In this document: piece after piece, positions 33,595-43,305 of the stretch
Position numbering within the stretch: the stretch's first letter is position 1
Layout of the letters: each line of letters opens with the position of its first letter
Origin: Foliimonas ilicis
GTDB taxonomy: Bacteria; Pseudomonadota; Alphaproteobacteria; Rhizobiales; Rhizobiaceae
DNA: 64,000 bases
NCBI RefSeq assembly: GCF_039939195.1
Contig: NZ_JBDUUH010000001.1
Coordinates: forward strand, 992,001 to 1,056,000
Direction of reading: 5' to 3'
Notes under the pieces: model-generated
Database searches by the model: none
Told to the model about the DNA's origin: nothing
The model's input: only the letters and a program-made list of their open reading frames with translations
Translations under genes and position numbers: made by a program

Positions 33595-35031
33595 TCAAAG
33601 TGGTAAAATTTCCTTCAGGCGCAGCAAAGCGATCCGCTCCACCTGCCTGCATGCGGTTTCGAATTCAACAGCGCGCGTATTGCCGATACGTTTTTCGAAG
33701 GCGGCCAGTATCTCGTCTTTCGTCAATCCCTTCACGGCGATGATGAATGGGAAGCCGAAATTGGTCACATAGGCGGCGTTCAGCTTGGTGAAGAGCTCGC
33801 GCTCCTTGTCTGTCAGGGCGTCGAGACCGGCAGATGCCTGTTCCCTGGTGGATTCGGCCGTCAGCCTTTTCGCGGCGGCAAGTTTTCCGGCAAGGTCGGG
33901 GTGGGCGTTGAGCACGCCGAGCCGTTCCTTGTCGCTGGCCGCGCGGAACGCCCTGCACAATGCGTTGTGCAGTCCGCCTGCGCTGTCATGAGCGGCCCCA
34001 AGTTCCAACTCATAGGCGCGCTCGGCGATCCATGGTGAATGCTCGAATATGCCGCCGAAACTTTGCACGAAGCCGTCGCGATCCATACGTGAAGGGCGCA
34101 ATGCCGCCGGTGCGTATGGATGATGTTCGCGCCAGTGATCCGCGATGTCGATGCGGCGCGGCAGCCATACATCGTCATAGCTTTTCACATAGTCGATGAA
34201 CCGTTTGAGCGCTGCAGCGCGTCCGGGCCTTCCTATCAGACGGCAATGAAGGCCGATCGACATCATGCCGCCGCGACCGGCCTTGCCTTCCGCATAGAGC
34301 GTGTCGAAACTGTCCTTCAGATAGGCATAGAACTGGTCACCGGAATTGAAGCCCTGCGGCGTCGCGAACCGCATATCGTTCGCGTCGAGCGTGTAGGGAA
34401 TGACCAATTGCGGCGATATCGCATTGCCGTGGCCGTCATGGTCGAGCCAATACGGCAGATCGTCGTCATAAGTGTCCGAAATATAGTCGAAACCGCCTTC
34501 CTCGCAGGCAAGCCGCACCGAGTTGATCGAAGTGCGGCCGAGATAGAGGCCCTTCGGGCGCTCGCCGGTAACTTCTTCATGGAGACGAACCGCCGCTGCC
34601 AGATCGCCGCGCTCGTCTTCGGCATCATAGGCGCGGTAGTCGATCCATTTCAGGCCATGCGAGGCGATTTCCCAGCCTGCATCCTGCATGGCCGCGACCT
34701 GATCGGGCGAACGCGCCAGCGCGGATGCCACGCCATAGACGGTGACCGGAACATCGGCCTCGGTGAACATGCGGTGCAGCCGCCAGAAACCGGCCCGCGC
34801 GCCATACTCATAGATGGATTCCATGTTCCAGTGGCGCATGCCCTCCCAAGGCTGCGCACCGACGATCTCGGACAGGAACGCTTCCGAGGCTCGGTCGCCA
34901 TGCAGAATGCAATTTTCCCCGCCTTCCTCGTAATTGACGACGAACTGGATGGCGACACGAGCGCCGCCCGGCCATTTCGGATCGGGCGGGTTGGCCCCAT
35001 ATCCACGCATGTCTCTTTGGTAGCGCATCAT
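33595..35031 (-). CDS. puuE-uraD: fused allantoinase (PuuE) and OHCU decarboxylase (UraD)
   Basis: 478 residues. The first 310 form a polysaccharide-deacetylase-type allantoinase: RVAIQFVVNYEEGGEN, EIASHGLKWIDY, SIGLHCRLIGRPGR. From about 320 it becomes OHCU decarboxylase, with NAHPDLAGKLAAAKRLT (catalytic His) and NFGFPFIIAVKG. The chain would thus perform the last step of urate ring-opening to S-allantoin and its hydrolysis to allantoate. ATGs at 35031 and 35028 are both possible. It diverges from uraH across 180 bp, a likely shared control region for urate catabolism. Confidence 0.93.
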   Translation of the reverse strand: MMRYQRDMRGYGANPPDPKWPGGARVAIQFVVNYEEGGENCILHGDRASEAFLSEIVGAQPWEGMRHWNMESIYEYGARAGFWRLHRMFTEADVPVTVYGVASALARSPDQVAAMQDAGWEIASHGLKWIDYRAYDAEDERGDLAAAVRLHEEVTGERPKGLYLGRTSINSVRLACEEGGFDYISDTYDDDLPYWLDHDGHGNAISPQLVIPYTLDANDMRFATPQGFNSGDQFYAYLKDSFDTLYAEGKAGRGGMMSIGLHCRLIGRPGRAAALKRFIDYVKSYDDVWLPRRIDIADHWREHHPYAPAALRPSRMDRDGFVQSFGGIFEHSPWIAERAYELELGAAHDSAGGLHNALCRAFRAASDKERLGVLNAHPDLAGKLAAAKRLTAESTREQASAGLDALTDKERELFTKLNAAYVTNFGFPFIIAVKGLTKDEILAAFEKRIGNTRAVEFETACRQVERIALLRLKEILPL

Positions 35032-35211
35032 CCCTCATAGCCGGATTGCCGGTCATTGTTCGATCAAGATTATCAAAGGAGTTGACGGACATTCCCCTCA
35101 AAATTTTTGAAAGTCTTTTTGTCGCCTTCTCCTTCCCTGGGCCTTATGCATGTCCTTTAATTGCTGCACAATTGTCCGATTGCGTTCGAACGTACCGGTA
35201 AGGGAGGCCGA

Positions 35212-35577
35212 ATGTCGAAATCATCTGGTGGACGTCTGACGACCCATGTGCTCGATACAGCATCCGGGCTTCCGGCATCCGGGCTTTCCATTTCGCTTTA
35301 TCATATCGAGGGCGAAGCCCGCACCCTTCTCAAAACCGTGACGACGAATGACGACGGCCGCTGCGATGCGCCGCTGCTGGATGGCGATGCATTTCGCACC
35401 GGCGAGTATGAGCTGGTTTTCTCCGCTGGCGATTATCTGCGCAAGCATGGTGCGAAGCTGCCCGATCCGGCATTTCTCGATCTTGTACCGATCCGTTTCG
35501 GCATGGCGGAAGACCGCCACTATCATGTGCCGCTGCTGATCTCGCCGTACGGCTACTCGACCTACAGGGGAAGCTGA
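35212..35577 (+). CDS. uraH: 5-hydroxyisourate hydrolase
   Basis: 121 residues from ATG 35212 behind GGGAGGCCGA; an earlier in-frame ATG lacks such a site. Transthyretin-like fold: LTTHVLDTASGLPASGLSI at the N-terminus with the catalytic His, RYHVPLLISPYGYSTYRGS-type C-terminus ending in the diagnostic YRGS. It hydrolyses 5-hydroxyisourate to OHCU, feeding the UraD domain encoded divergently. TGATG overlap with xdhA. Confidence 0.95.
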   Translation: MSKSSGGRLTTHVLDTASGLPASGLSISLYHIEGEARTLLKTVTTNDDGRCDAPLLDGDAFRTGEYELVFSAGDYLRKHGAKLPDPAFLDLVPIRFGMAEDRHYHVPLLISPYGYSTYRGS

Positions 35578-37058
35578 TGGGTGCGCTGACGATCCGCAAC
35601 GAAATCCGTTTTCTGCTCAACGGCCAGACGGTCGCGCTGAAAGACATCGCGCCCGACGATACGTTGCTCGACTGGCTGCGCCTCGAGCGCGCCCTGCGCG
35701 GCACCAAGGAAGGCTGCGCCGAGGGCGATTGCGGGGCCTGTACGGTGCTGGTCGGCAGACTTCTGCATGGCGAGCTCGTTTATGAAAGCGTGAATGCCTG
35801 CATCCGTTTTGTCGGTTCGCTCGATGGATGCCATGTCGTTACCGTGGAGCATTTGCGTGGTGCGTCCGGCGGGCTGCATCCGGTGCAGCAGGCAATGGTC
35901 GATTTTCACGGCTCGCAATGCGGCTTCTGCACGCCGGGCTTCGTCATGTCGCTCTATGGGTTGTGGATGCGCAGCGCCGACCCCTCGATGGCGGAAATCG
36001 AGAAAGCTCTACAGGGCAATCTATGCCGCTGCACCGGCTATGAAGCGATCGTTCGGGCAGCGCGTGCGATTTCGACCTACGGTCAGTCGGCCAAGGACCC
36101 GCTGCTGGTCGAACGCAAGGAAACCATCAAAAAACTCTGCGCATTGAACGATGGCGCGCGCGTCGAGATCGAAAAGGGCGGCAAGCGGCTGGTCGTTCCG
36201 GCAAATGTCGATGATTTCGCTGCCGTTCTGGAGAGCGAGCCGAAGGCAACGATCATTGCGGGCTCGACGGATGTCGGCCTGTGGGTGACGAAGTTCATGC
36301 GCGAGATTTCGCCGGTGGTTTTCATCGGAAATCTCGTCGGTTTGCAGGAAATCTCGGAAGAAAGCGGCACGATCAACATCGGCGCTGGCGTGACCTACAC
36401 GCAGGCAATGAAGACGCTGTCGCAGCGCATTCCGGTGCTTGGACCGCTGTTCGATCGCATCGGCGGCGAGCAGGTCCGCAATATGGGCACGATCGGCGGC
36501 AACATCGCCAACGGTTCGCCCATCGGCGATACGCCCCCGCCATTGATCGCGCTGGGTGCCAGTCTGACGCTGCGCAAAGGCGATGTGCGCCGCACGATCC
36601 TGCTGGAAAAATTCTTCATCGATTACGGCAAACAGGACCGCGTGGCCGGTGAGTTCGTCGAGGCCGTGCATGTGCCGGTGCCCGCATCGGATGCGCATTT
36701 CGCCGTCCACAAAATCACCAAGCGGCGCGACGAGGACATTACCGCTGCGCTCGGCGCTTTTTATGTGGAGCTTGGCGCGGACAATTCGGTTTCGGTTGTG
36801 CGCATCGCCTATGGCGGCATGGCTGCAACGCCGAAGCGGGCGGCTTCTGTCGAGGCGGCATTGCTCGGCAAACCGTGGACGGAAGAGACGATCGATGCCG
36901 CTTTGCCTGCCTATGAAGCCGATTTCAAACCGCTGACCGATATGCGCGCAAGTGCCGAATATCGCATGATGGTGGCGAAGAACTTGCTGAAGCGGTTTTA
37001 TCTTGAGACGACGGGTGCCGAGGCGTTGGTTCAGGTTAACCGGCATGAGGCGGCGTGA
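35577..37058 (+). CDS. xdhA: xanthine dehydrogenase small subunit (FeS/FAD)
   Basis: 493 residues. Two [2Fe-2S] sites: Cys47, 52, 55, 75 (GCAEGDCGACTV and NACIRF) and Cys115, 118, 150, 152 (QCGFCTPGF, NLCRCTGY). The FAD domain follows (about 190-370, IIAGSTDVGLWV and TIGGNIANGSPIGDTPP), then a CO dehydrogenase flavoprotein C-terminal domain. It passes electrons from XdhB to NAD. The ATG overlaps the uraH stop by one base. A palindromic repeat separates it from xdhB. Confidence 0.96.
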   Translation: MGALTIRNEIRFLLNGQTVALKDIAPDDTLLDWLRLERALRGTKEGCAEGDCGACTVLVGRLLHGELVYESVNACIRFVGSLDGCHVVTVEHLRGASGGLHPVQQAMVDFHGSQCGFCTPGFVMSLYGLWMRSADPSMAEIEKALQGNLCRCTGYEAIVRAARAISTYGQSAKDPLLVERKETIKKLCALNDGARVEIEKGGKRLVVPANVDDFAAVLESEPKATIIAGSTDVGLWVTKFMREISPVVFIGNLVGLQEISEESGTINIGAGVTYTQAMKTLSQRIPVLGPLFDRIGGEQVRNMGTIGGNIANGSPIGDTPPPLIALGASLTLRKGDVRRTILLEKFFIDYGKQDRVAGEFVEAVHVPVPASDAHFAVHKITKRRDEDITAALGAFYVELGADNSVSVVRIAYGGMAATPKRAASVEAALLGKPWTEETIDAALPAYEADFKPLTDMRASAEYRMMVAKNLLKRFYLETTGAEALVQVNRHEAA

Positions 37059-37092
37059 GATGAATATGCCGTCAAATGTCGAGTTTTCTCGC

Positions 37093-37248
37093 GCCCCCCT
37101 CTGTCCTGCCGGACATCTCCCCCACAGGTGGGGAGATCAGATTTCAATTCTGCTTTCGCCAATCTCGAGCGTAGCAAGCTTTGCGGAGACGTCTAAACTG
37201 CCAATCTCCCCACCTGTGGGGGAGATGTCCGGCAGGACAGAGGGGGGC
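37093..37248. repeat. palindromic repeat element, type 1, copy B
   Basis: Arms 37093-37137 and 37204-37248 are inverted 45-mers of the same family as copy A (CCTCTGTCCTGCCGGACATC and complement), with an unrelated 66-nt core. It is located between xdhA and xdhB, so it is almost certainly transcribed and can fold into a long hairpin in the mRNA. Confidence 0.93.
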
Positions 37249-37280
37249 AACGTAGAGCTCTGCCTCCCAGGAGTTCAGCA

Positions 37281-39629
37281 ATGAACAAGCACTCCATCCC
37301 CGACCTCAAAGCCGCGAAAATCCAGGGCGGCGTTGCGACTGACCAGCGTCATGATTCCGCGCATAAGCATGTGTCGGGGCAGGCGATCTATATCGATGAT
37401 ATGCCCGAACCCGCTGGCACGCTGCATGGCTGTCTTGGCCTTTCGAGCGTCGCGCATGGCAATATTCGCTCTGTCGATCTCTCAGAAGTGCGAAAAGCCG
37501 CTGGTGTCGTGGCTGTGCTGACCGCCGAAGACGTGCCCGGCGAGAACGATATTTCACCGACCGGGCGTCATGATGAGCCGGTGCTTGCCGAGGGCAAGGT
37601 CGAGTTTCATGGGCAGCCGATTTTCGCGGTGATTGCCGAGACCCGCGAGCAGGCGCGGCGCGCGTGTCGCCTGGCGAAGATCGACTATGAGGAATTGCCT
37701 GCGATCATCGACATCGGCGGGCTCGATTCCGTCAATGACAAGCTCGTAACGCCGCCGCTGACGTTGAAACGGGGCGATGCGGCCGCTGCCATCAGCAATG
37801 CACCGCGCAAGCTCTCCGGGCAGATGCGCATCGGCGGGCAGGACCATTTCTACCTCGAAGGCCATATCGCGATGGCGGTGCCGGGCGAGGATCAGGACGT
37901 AACCGTCTATTCCTCGACGCAGCATCCGAGCGAAGTGCAGCACATGGTCAGCCATGCGCTCGGCGTGCCATCCCATGCGGTGACTGTCGAAATCCGGCGT
38001 ATGGGCGGTGGTTTCGGCGGCAAGGAAACGCAGTCGAACCAGTTTGCGGCCATTGCCGCAATCGCCGCCAAGAAACTCGGTCGTGCGGTGAAAATCCGGC
38101 CCGACCGCGACGACGACATGACCGCCACCGGCAAGCGGCACGATTTCCTCGTCGATTACGAAGTCGGCTTCGACGATGAAGGCAATATTCTAGGCGTCGA
38201 TTACACCTACGCTGCGCGCTGCGGTTTCTCGTCCGATCTTTCGGGTCCGGTCACGGACCGTGCGCTGTTCCATTGCGACAACGCCTATTTCTGGCCGTCC
38301 GTTCTGGCAAAATCTGCGCCGCTTTATACGAATACCGTCTCGAACACAGCGTTTCGCGGCTTTGGCGGGCCGCAGGGCGTGGTCGGTGCAGAGCGCGTGA
38401 TCGAGGAGGTGGCGTTCGCGGTTGGCAAAGACCCGCTCGAAATCCGCAAGCAGAATTTCTATGGCACGAGCGACCGAAACGTCACGCCCTATCACCAGAC
38501 CGTCGAAGACAATATCATCCACCGGATCATCTCCGAACTTGAAGCAAGTTCGGATTATGAGCGGCGTCGGCGCGAGATCGCGGCCTTCAACCAGAACAGC
38601 CGGATCATCAAGCGCGGGTTGGCGCTGACACCGGTGAAATTTGGAATCTCCTTCACCGCGACGCACTACAATCAGGCCGGCGCGCTGGTGCATGTCTATA
38701 CGGATGGTTCGGTTCATCTGAATCATGGCGGCACCGAGATGGGGCAGGGCCTTTATGTGAAGGTCGCGCAAGTTGTGGCCGAGGAATTCCAGATTGACCT
38801 CGATCAGGTGAAGATCACCGCGACGACCACCGGAAAAGTGCCGAACACTTCTGCCACTGCGGCCTCGTCAGGCACCGATCTGAACGGTATGGCCGCGCAG
38901 AATGCGGCGCGCATTATCCGCAATCGGCTGAGCGATTTCGCGTCGGAAAAATACGGCATTCCGCACGATCAGATATTGTTTTTGCCGAACCGTGTGCGCA
39001 TCGGCAATCAGGAAGTGGCGTTCGGCGATCTCGTGAAGCAGGCCTATATGGCGCGCATCCAGCTTTCTGCAGCGGGCTTTTACAAGACGCCGAAAATCCA
39101 TTGGAACCGCGACAAGGGCGAGGGCCATCCCTTCTATTATTTTGCCTATGGCGCGTCCTGTTCGGAAGTCTCGATCGATACGCTGACCGGCGAATATATG
39201 GTCGAGCGAACCGACATTCTGCACGATGCAGGGCGATCGCTGAACCGGGCAATCGATCTCGGTCAGGTCGAGGGCGGGTTCATTCAGGGCATGGGCTGGC
39301 TGACGACCGAGGAATTGTGGTGGGATGCGAAGGGCAGGCTGCGCACGCATGCGCCGTCCACCTACAAAATCCCGCTCGCCTCCGACCGGCCGAAAATCTT
39401 CAACGTGAAGCTGGCCGAATGGCCGGAGAATAACGAGCCGAGCATTCATCGCTCCAAGGCGGTCGGCGAGCCACCATTCATGCTGGCGATTTCCGTTCTT
39501 CATGCACTTTCGGATGCGGTGGCCAGTGTGGCCGACCACAAGATCTGCCCGCGTCTCGACGCGCCCGCAACGCCTGAACGCGTGTTGATGGCGGTCGAGC
39601 GGCTGAAGGCCGAATCGCTAAGAAAATGA
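37281..39629 (+). CDS. xdhB: xanthine dehydrogenase large subunit (molybdopterin)
   Basis: 782 residues. Aldehyde oxidase/xanthine dehydrogenase a/b hammerhead domain first (about 20-130), then the Moco-binding domains: GGGFGGKETQSNQFA, NTAFRGFGGPQG with the substrate-binding Arg, and KAVGEPPFMLA with the catalytic Glu. It hydroxylates hypoxanthine and xanthine to urate. Start behind CAGGAG; ends overlapping xdhC by ATGA. Length is normal for bacterial two-subunit XDH. Confidence 0.96.
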   Translation: MNKHSIPDLKAAKIQGGVATDQRHDSAHKHVSGQAIYIDDMPEPAGTLHGCLGLSSVAHGNIRSVDLSEVRKAAGVVAVLTAEDVPGENDISPTGRHDEPVLAEGKVEFHGQPIFAVIAETREQARRACRLAKIDYEELPAIIDIGGLDSVNDKLVTPPLTLKRGDAAAAISNAPRKLSGQMRIGGQDHFYLEGHIAMAVPGEDQDVTVYSSTQHPSEVQHMVSHALGVPSHAVTVEIRRMGGGFGGKETQSNQFAAIAAIAAKKLGRAVKIRPDRDDDMTATGKRHDFLVDYEVGFDDEGNILGVDYTYAARCGFSSDLSGPVTDRALFHCDNAYFWPSVLAKSAPLYTNTVSNTAFRGFGGPQGVVGAERVIEEVAFAVGKDPLEIRKQNFYGTSDRNVTPYHQTVEDNIIHRIISELEASSDYERRRREIAAFNQNSRIIKRGLALTPVKFGISFTATHYNQAGALVHVYTDGSVHLNHGGTEMGQGLYVKVAQVVAEEFQIDLDQVKITATTTGKVPNTSATAASSGTDLNGMAAQNAARIIRNRLSDFASEKYGIPHDQILFLPNRVRIGNQEVAFGDLVKQAYMARIQLSAAGFYKTPKIHWNRDKGEGHPFYYFAYGASCSEVSIDTLTGEYMVERTDILHDAGRSLNRAIDLGQVEGGFIQGMGWLTTEELWWDAKGRLRTHAPSTYKIPLASDRPKIFNVKLAEWPENNEPSIHRSKAVGEPPFMLAISVLHALSDAVASVADHKICPRLDAPATPERVLMAVERLKAESLRK

Positions 39630-40456
39630 CCGCCACTGCGCCACGCCTCCGCGCGTTTCTGGATTCCGCTGGCCCGGCCGCGCTGGTCGAGGTGGCGGAC
39701 GCCAAAGGATCGACACCGCGCGAGCGCGGCGCGCAGATGCTCGTCTCGGCAGAAGGAATTTTCGGCACGATCGGCGGCGGCACGCTCGAATTCATGGCGA
39801 TCGATCGAGCGAGAGAGATGTTGCGCGAAGATGGGCAAGCGGACGCTAAAAGCGTGTTTCTGGATGTTCCGCTCGGACCCGAAATCGGCCAATGCTGCGG
39901 CGGGCGCGTGTCCGTTCAAATCCGGCCGATAGATCCGGTGCTCAGGCAAAACCTTGTCGAAACCGCCGAAGCCGAAGACGCCAGGCGACCGCATGTTTAC
40001 GTTTTTGGCGGCGGGCATGTCGGACATGCGCTGTCGTCGGCTTTCGCGCTTTTGCCTCTGCATGTCACGGTCATCGAAACGCGGGCGGATGCGCTCGAAG
40101 GCATGCCCGAAACGGTGGCGACCCGTCTGACGCCGGTGCCAGAACAAGTTGTTCGAAGCGCTCCGTCAGGCTCTGCCTTCGTGATCCTGACGCACGATCA
40201 CGCGCTGGATTTTCTCATCGTTTCGGAAGCGCTGGTGCGAACTGATGCTGCCTATGTCGGCATGATCGGCTCAAAAACGAAAAAAGCGACTTTCAGAAGC
40301 TGGTTTGAAAAAAACGGCGGCAACGCCGCCGATTTTTCGCGTTTGATCTGCCCGATCGGCGGCGAAACCGTCAAAGACAAACGCCCTGCGGTTATTGCCG
40401 CGCTCGCCGCCGCCGAGATCATGACGGCGCTGTTCAGCGCCGTCAGAAAAGCCTGA
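39626..40456 (+). CDS. xdhC: XdhC molybdenum-cofactor maturation chaperone
   Basis: 276 residues. The N-terminal XdhC/CoxI domain contains VEVADAKGSTPRERGAQM and an FGTIGGGTLEF strand, with Cys-Cys in IGQCCGGRV. The C-terminal Rossmann domain has YVFGGGHVGHAL and YVGMIGSKTKKATF. It binds Moco, promotes its sulfuration and delivers it to XdhB. It is the last gene of the uraH-xdhABC operon and meets the dps gene convergently with a 3-bp gap. Confidence 0.94.
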   Translation: MTATAPRLRAFLDSAGPAALVEVADAKGSTPRERGAQMLVSAEGIFGTIGGGTLEFMAIDRAREMLREDGQADAKSVFLDVPLGPEIGQCCGGRVSVQIRPIDPVLRQNLVETAEAEDARRPHVYVFGGGHVGHALSSAFALLPLHVTVIETRADALEGMPETVATRLTPVPEQVVRSAPSGSAFVILTHDHALDFLIVSEALVRTDAAYVGMIGSKTKKATFRSWFEKNGGNAADFSRLICPIGGETVKDKRPAVIAALAAAEIMTALFSAVRKA

Positions 40457-40459
40457 AGA

Positions 40460-40948
40460 CTATTCTTTTTCCTGCGTGTGGGCTTCGAGGAACCAAAGGG
40501 ATTTGTCGAGCGTGCGTGAGAAGGCGGTGAAAATGTCCGCCGTGTCGGCGTCGCCCGCCTCATCCGCCTCGTCGATTGCCGCGCGCGTCAGATTGGCGGT
40601 CTTACCGTAGCGCTCGATCAGCGCTGCCAGATGATCCTTGGTCTTGTAAATATCGGTCGGGTAAGGAGCGAGATTGCTCTTATCCGCAACATTCTGCGTC
40701 GTGCCGTAGGCCGTTCCGCCAAGCTGCACCGCGCGTTCGGCAATCGTATCGACATGCGCGTCGATGTCCTTGCGGAAGCCATCCAGCATCTCGTGAACCG
40801 CGATAAAATGCGGGCCTTTGATGTTCCAATGCGCCTGCTTGGTGATGAGCGCCAGATCGATTGCGTCGGCCAGGCGCGCGTTCAAAATTTCTATGGAAAC
40901 CTTTTTGGTGTTTGACTTCAAATCATTGAGTGTCTTGTGCATGTTCAT
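40460..40948 (-). CDS. dps: Dps-family DNA-protecting ferritin
   Basis: 162 residues from ATG 40948; upstream in-frame starts lack support. The inter-subunit ferroxidase site is visible as KQAHWNIKGPHFIAVHEMLDGFRKDIDAHVDTIAER (only part quoted: His in AHWN, His in FIAVHE, Asp and Glu in DGFRKDID). A Lys-containing N-terminal tail (KSNTKK) could bind DNA. It protects DNA by iron/peroxide detoxification as a dodecamer. Its place next to xdhC may reflect H2O2 made by urate and xanthine oxidation, but it is transcribed separately. Confidence 0.93.
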   Translation of the reverse strand: MNMHKTLNDLKSNTKKVSIEILNARLADAIDLALITKQAHWNIKGPHFIAVHEMLDGFRKDIDAHVDTIAERAVQLGGTAYGTTQNVADKSNLAPYPTDIYKTKDHLAALIERYGKTANLTRAAIDEADEAGDADTADIFTAFSRTLDKSLWFLEAHTQEKE

Positions 40949-41024
40949 TTCAAATGCTCCGAAAACGTGTCTCAGCACGAGTCTAAATGGAGCCCCGGGA
41001 TGATTTTCCAACCACCTGCACCGA

Positions 41025-41945
41025 CTATTTTCCGGCCATGATTTCCTTGATCAGCCGCTGGCAGCGTTCCGCCATGAAGTCGAGCAGCAGGCGGACTTTC
41101 GGGTCCTGAAATTTCTTGTGCGGGTAGAGCGCTGCGAGCTGTACCGGGGTCGGTGGTGTATCCGGCATGATGATTTTCAGACGCCAGTCGCGAATAAAGG
41201 GCTCGACCTCGAAACGCGGCTTGTTGATGATGCCGCGCCCGGCCAATGCCCAGCCGGTAAGCACGTCGCCATCGTCGGAATCGAACGGGCCGTGCACTTC
41301 GAATTTCTGCGGACCTTCCGGCGTCATCAGCGTCCAATAATGCTCGATCATGCCGGGATAACGCAGCATCAGGCAGTCGTGCTTCTTCGAAATCAGATCC
41401 TGCGGCGTCTGCGGTTCGCCATGTGTTTCCAGATATTTCGGGGCAGCGACAAGCACGCGCTCGCATTCCATGACGCCGCGCATGCGCAGGCTGGAATCCT
41501 CCAGAAGCCCAAGCCTGAAGGCGACATCTATGCCTTCCTTCATCAGATCGACATTGTGATCCGACAGGCGCAGACGCACTTCTATGTCGGGATATTTGTC
41601 TCGAAAATCGGGAATGCCCGAAGCGATCAGGCGGCGGCCAAGGCCAAGCGGGGCAGTCACCTTTATCGTGCCGCGCGGCTGGCCCGAAAGCGCGCTGACG
41701 GCAGCCTCCGCTTCCGTTACCGCTTCAAGAACTTGCTTCGCACCGGTGTAGAATACGTTGCCTTGCTCGGTCGGCATCAATTGGCGCGTCGTGCGGTTGA
41801 AAAGCCGCACGCCAAGATGCTTTTCAAGCTCCTTGATGCGGTTGGACGCGACCGCCGGTGAAATGCGCATGTCGCGGCCTGCTGCCGACAGATTGCCGAG
41901 TTCGACCACGCGTACAAAAACCGAGATGTTATCCAGATAAGCCAT
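41025..41945 (-). CDS. LysR-family regulator next to puuD
   Basis: 306 residues. N-terminal winged HTH (SAAGRDMRISPAVASNRIKE) and a C-terminal substrate-binding-like effector domain starting at RGTIKVTAPLGLGRRL. It is divergent from the urate hydroxylase gene puuD over 142 bp, the usual arrangement for a LysR activator of the adjacent operon. A role in purine or urate control is inferred from position only. The subgroup (PRGTIKVTAP, CLMLRYPG) is the CrgA-like branch. Confidence 0.88.
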   Translation of the reverse strand: MAYLDNISVFVRVVELGNLSAAGRDMRISPAVASNRIKELEKHLGVRLFNRTTRQLMPTEQGNVFYTGAKQVLEAVTEAEAAVSALSGQPRGTIKVTAPLGLGRRLIASGIPDFRDKYPDIEVRLRLSDHNVDLMKEGIDVAFRLGLLEDSSLRMRGVMECERVLVAAPKYLETHGEPQTPQDLISKKHDCLMLRYPGMIEHYWTLMTPEGPQKFEVHGPFDSDDGDVLTGWALAGRGIINKPRFEVEPFIRDWRLKIIMPDTPPTPVQLAALYPHKKFQDPKVRLLLDFMAERCQRLIKEIMAGK

Positions 41946-42087
41946 TCGTACTTTCTGTTTCCGTAGGCAATGTTGAGGTAACTCTTACTATTTTCCATTT
42001 TTTTTTGAAAGTCATCGTGTGCTCCCCCTCTTTCGGTTTGCGGTACAGGCCGTAAAGTCCGAATATAAAGAGGGTGAGACCAGGCGT

Positions 42088-43305
42088 ATGATGGACTTAG
42101 CGATTTTCTGGGATTGGCTGGCTTTCGGCGTGCGCTGGGTGCATGTCATCACGGCAATCGCATGGATCGGCTCGTCTTTCTATTTCGTTGCGCTCGACCT
42201 TGGGCTTCGCCAACGGCCAGACCTGCCGCAGGGCGCCTTTGGCGAAGAGTGGCAGGTGCATGGCGGCGGTTTTTACCACATCCAGAAATATCTGGTCGCG
42301 CCGGCGGAAATGCCGGAGCATCTCACCTGGTTCAAATGGGAATCCTATGCGACGTGGCTTTCAGGCTTCGCGCTGCTTGCCATCGTCTATTATGCGGGCG
42401 CCGATCTTTTTCTGATCGACCGCAATGTGCTGGATGTTTCCGTGCCGGTCGGCATCCTGATTTCGCTGGCCTGTCTGGCGGGCGGTTGGCTCGTTTACGA
42501 TCTTCTGTGCCGCTGGCTGATCGGCAAGGCCGACACCGCGCTGATGCTTCTGCTTTATGTGATCCTCGTCTTCATGGCGTGGGGCCTGACGCATCTGTTC
42601 ACCGGGCGCGCTGCATTCCTGCACCTTGGCGCAATCACCGCGACGATCATGTCGGCGAATGTCTTCATGGTCATCATCCCGAACCAGAAGATCGTCGTTG
42701 CCGATTTGATCGCCGGTCGCAAGCCCGATCCGAAATACGGCAAGATCGCCAAGCAGCGCTCGCTTCACAACAATTACCTGACGCTTCCAGTGCTGTTCCT
42801 TATGCTGTCGAACCATTATCCGCTGGCGTTCGGCACGCAGTTCAACTGGGTCATCGCCTCGCTGGTGTTCATCATCGGCGTGCTGATCCGGCATTATTTC
42901 AACTCTCTGCATGCACGTAAGGGCAATCCGACATGGACATGGCTTGCCGCGGGCATTCTGTTCATCATCATCATGTGGCTGTCGACCGTGCCGAAGATTC
43001 TGGTTGGCGAAGATAAGGTCGCGGCGAGCACGCAGACGCTGATTGCCTCGACGCATTTCCCTGCTGTGCGCGACACGGTTCTCGGCCGTTGCGCGATGTG
43101 CCATTCGGCGACGCCCGGATATGAGGGCATGTATCACACGCCCAAGGGCGTGGTGCTGGAGACGGACGAAACCATCGCGGAGCATGCCCGCGAGATCTAC
43201 CTTCAGGCGGGCCGGAGCCATGCAATGCCGCCCGGCAATGTGACCCAGATGACGACGCAGGAGCGCGCGCTTCTGGTCGCTTGGTTCGAAGATTCACGGA
43301 AATGA
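42088..43305 (+). CDS. puuD: membrane urate hydroxylase PuuD with cytochrome c domain
   Basis: 405 residues from ATG 42088 behind CCAGGCG (42091 also possible). About eight membrane helices open with WDWLAFGVRWVHVITAIAWIG, a DUF989/PuuD signature. The C-terminal periplasmic domain is a class I cytochrome c: heme motif CAMCH at 335-339 and probable axial Met380 in HAMPPG. It oxidises urate to 5-hydroxyisourate, passing electrons to the respiratory chain instead of making H2O2. UraH and UraD supply the next steps. ATGA overlap with guaD. Confidence 0.94.
   Translation: MMDLAIFWDWLAFGVRWVHVITAIAWIGSSFYFVALDLGLRQRPDLPQGAFGEEWQVHGGGFYHIQKYLVAPAEMPEHLTWFKWESYATWLSGFALLAIVYYAGADLFLIDRNVLDVSVPVGILISLACLAGGWLVYDLLCRWLIGKADTALMLLLYVILVFMAWGLTHLFTGRAAFLHLGAITATIMSANVFMVIIPNQKIVVADLIAGRKPDPKYGKIAKQRSLHNNYLTLPVLFLMLSNHYPLAFGTQFNWVIASLVFIIGVLIRHYFNSLHARKGNPTWTWLAAGILFIIIMWLSTVPKILVGEDKVAASTQTLIASTHFPAVRDTVLGRCAMCHSATPGYEGMYHTPKGVVLETDETIAEHAREIYLQAGRSHAMPPGNVTQMTTQERALLVAWFEDSRK

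Noticed and set aside
32596..37248. Repeats read as a CRISPR array
   Set aside because: Copies are kilobases apart, inverted within each element and lack regular short spacers; no cas genes are present.
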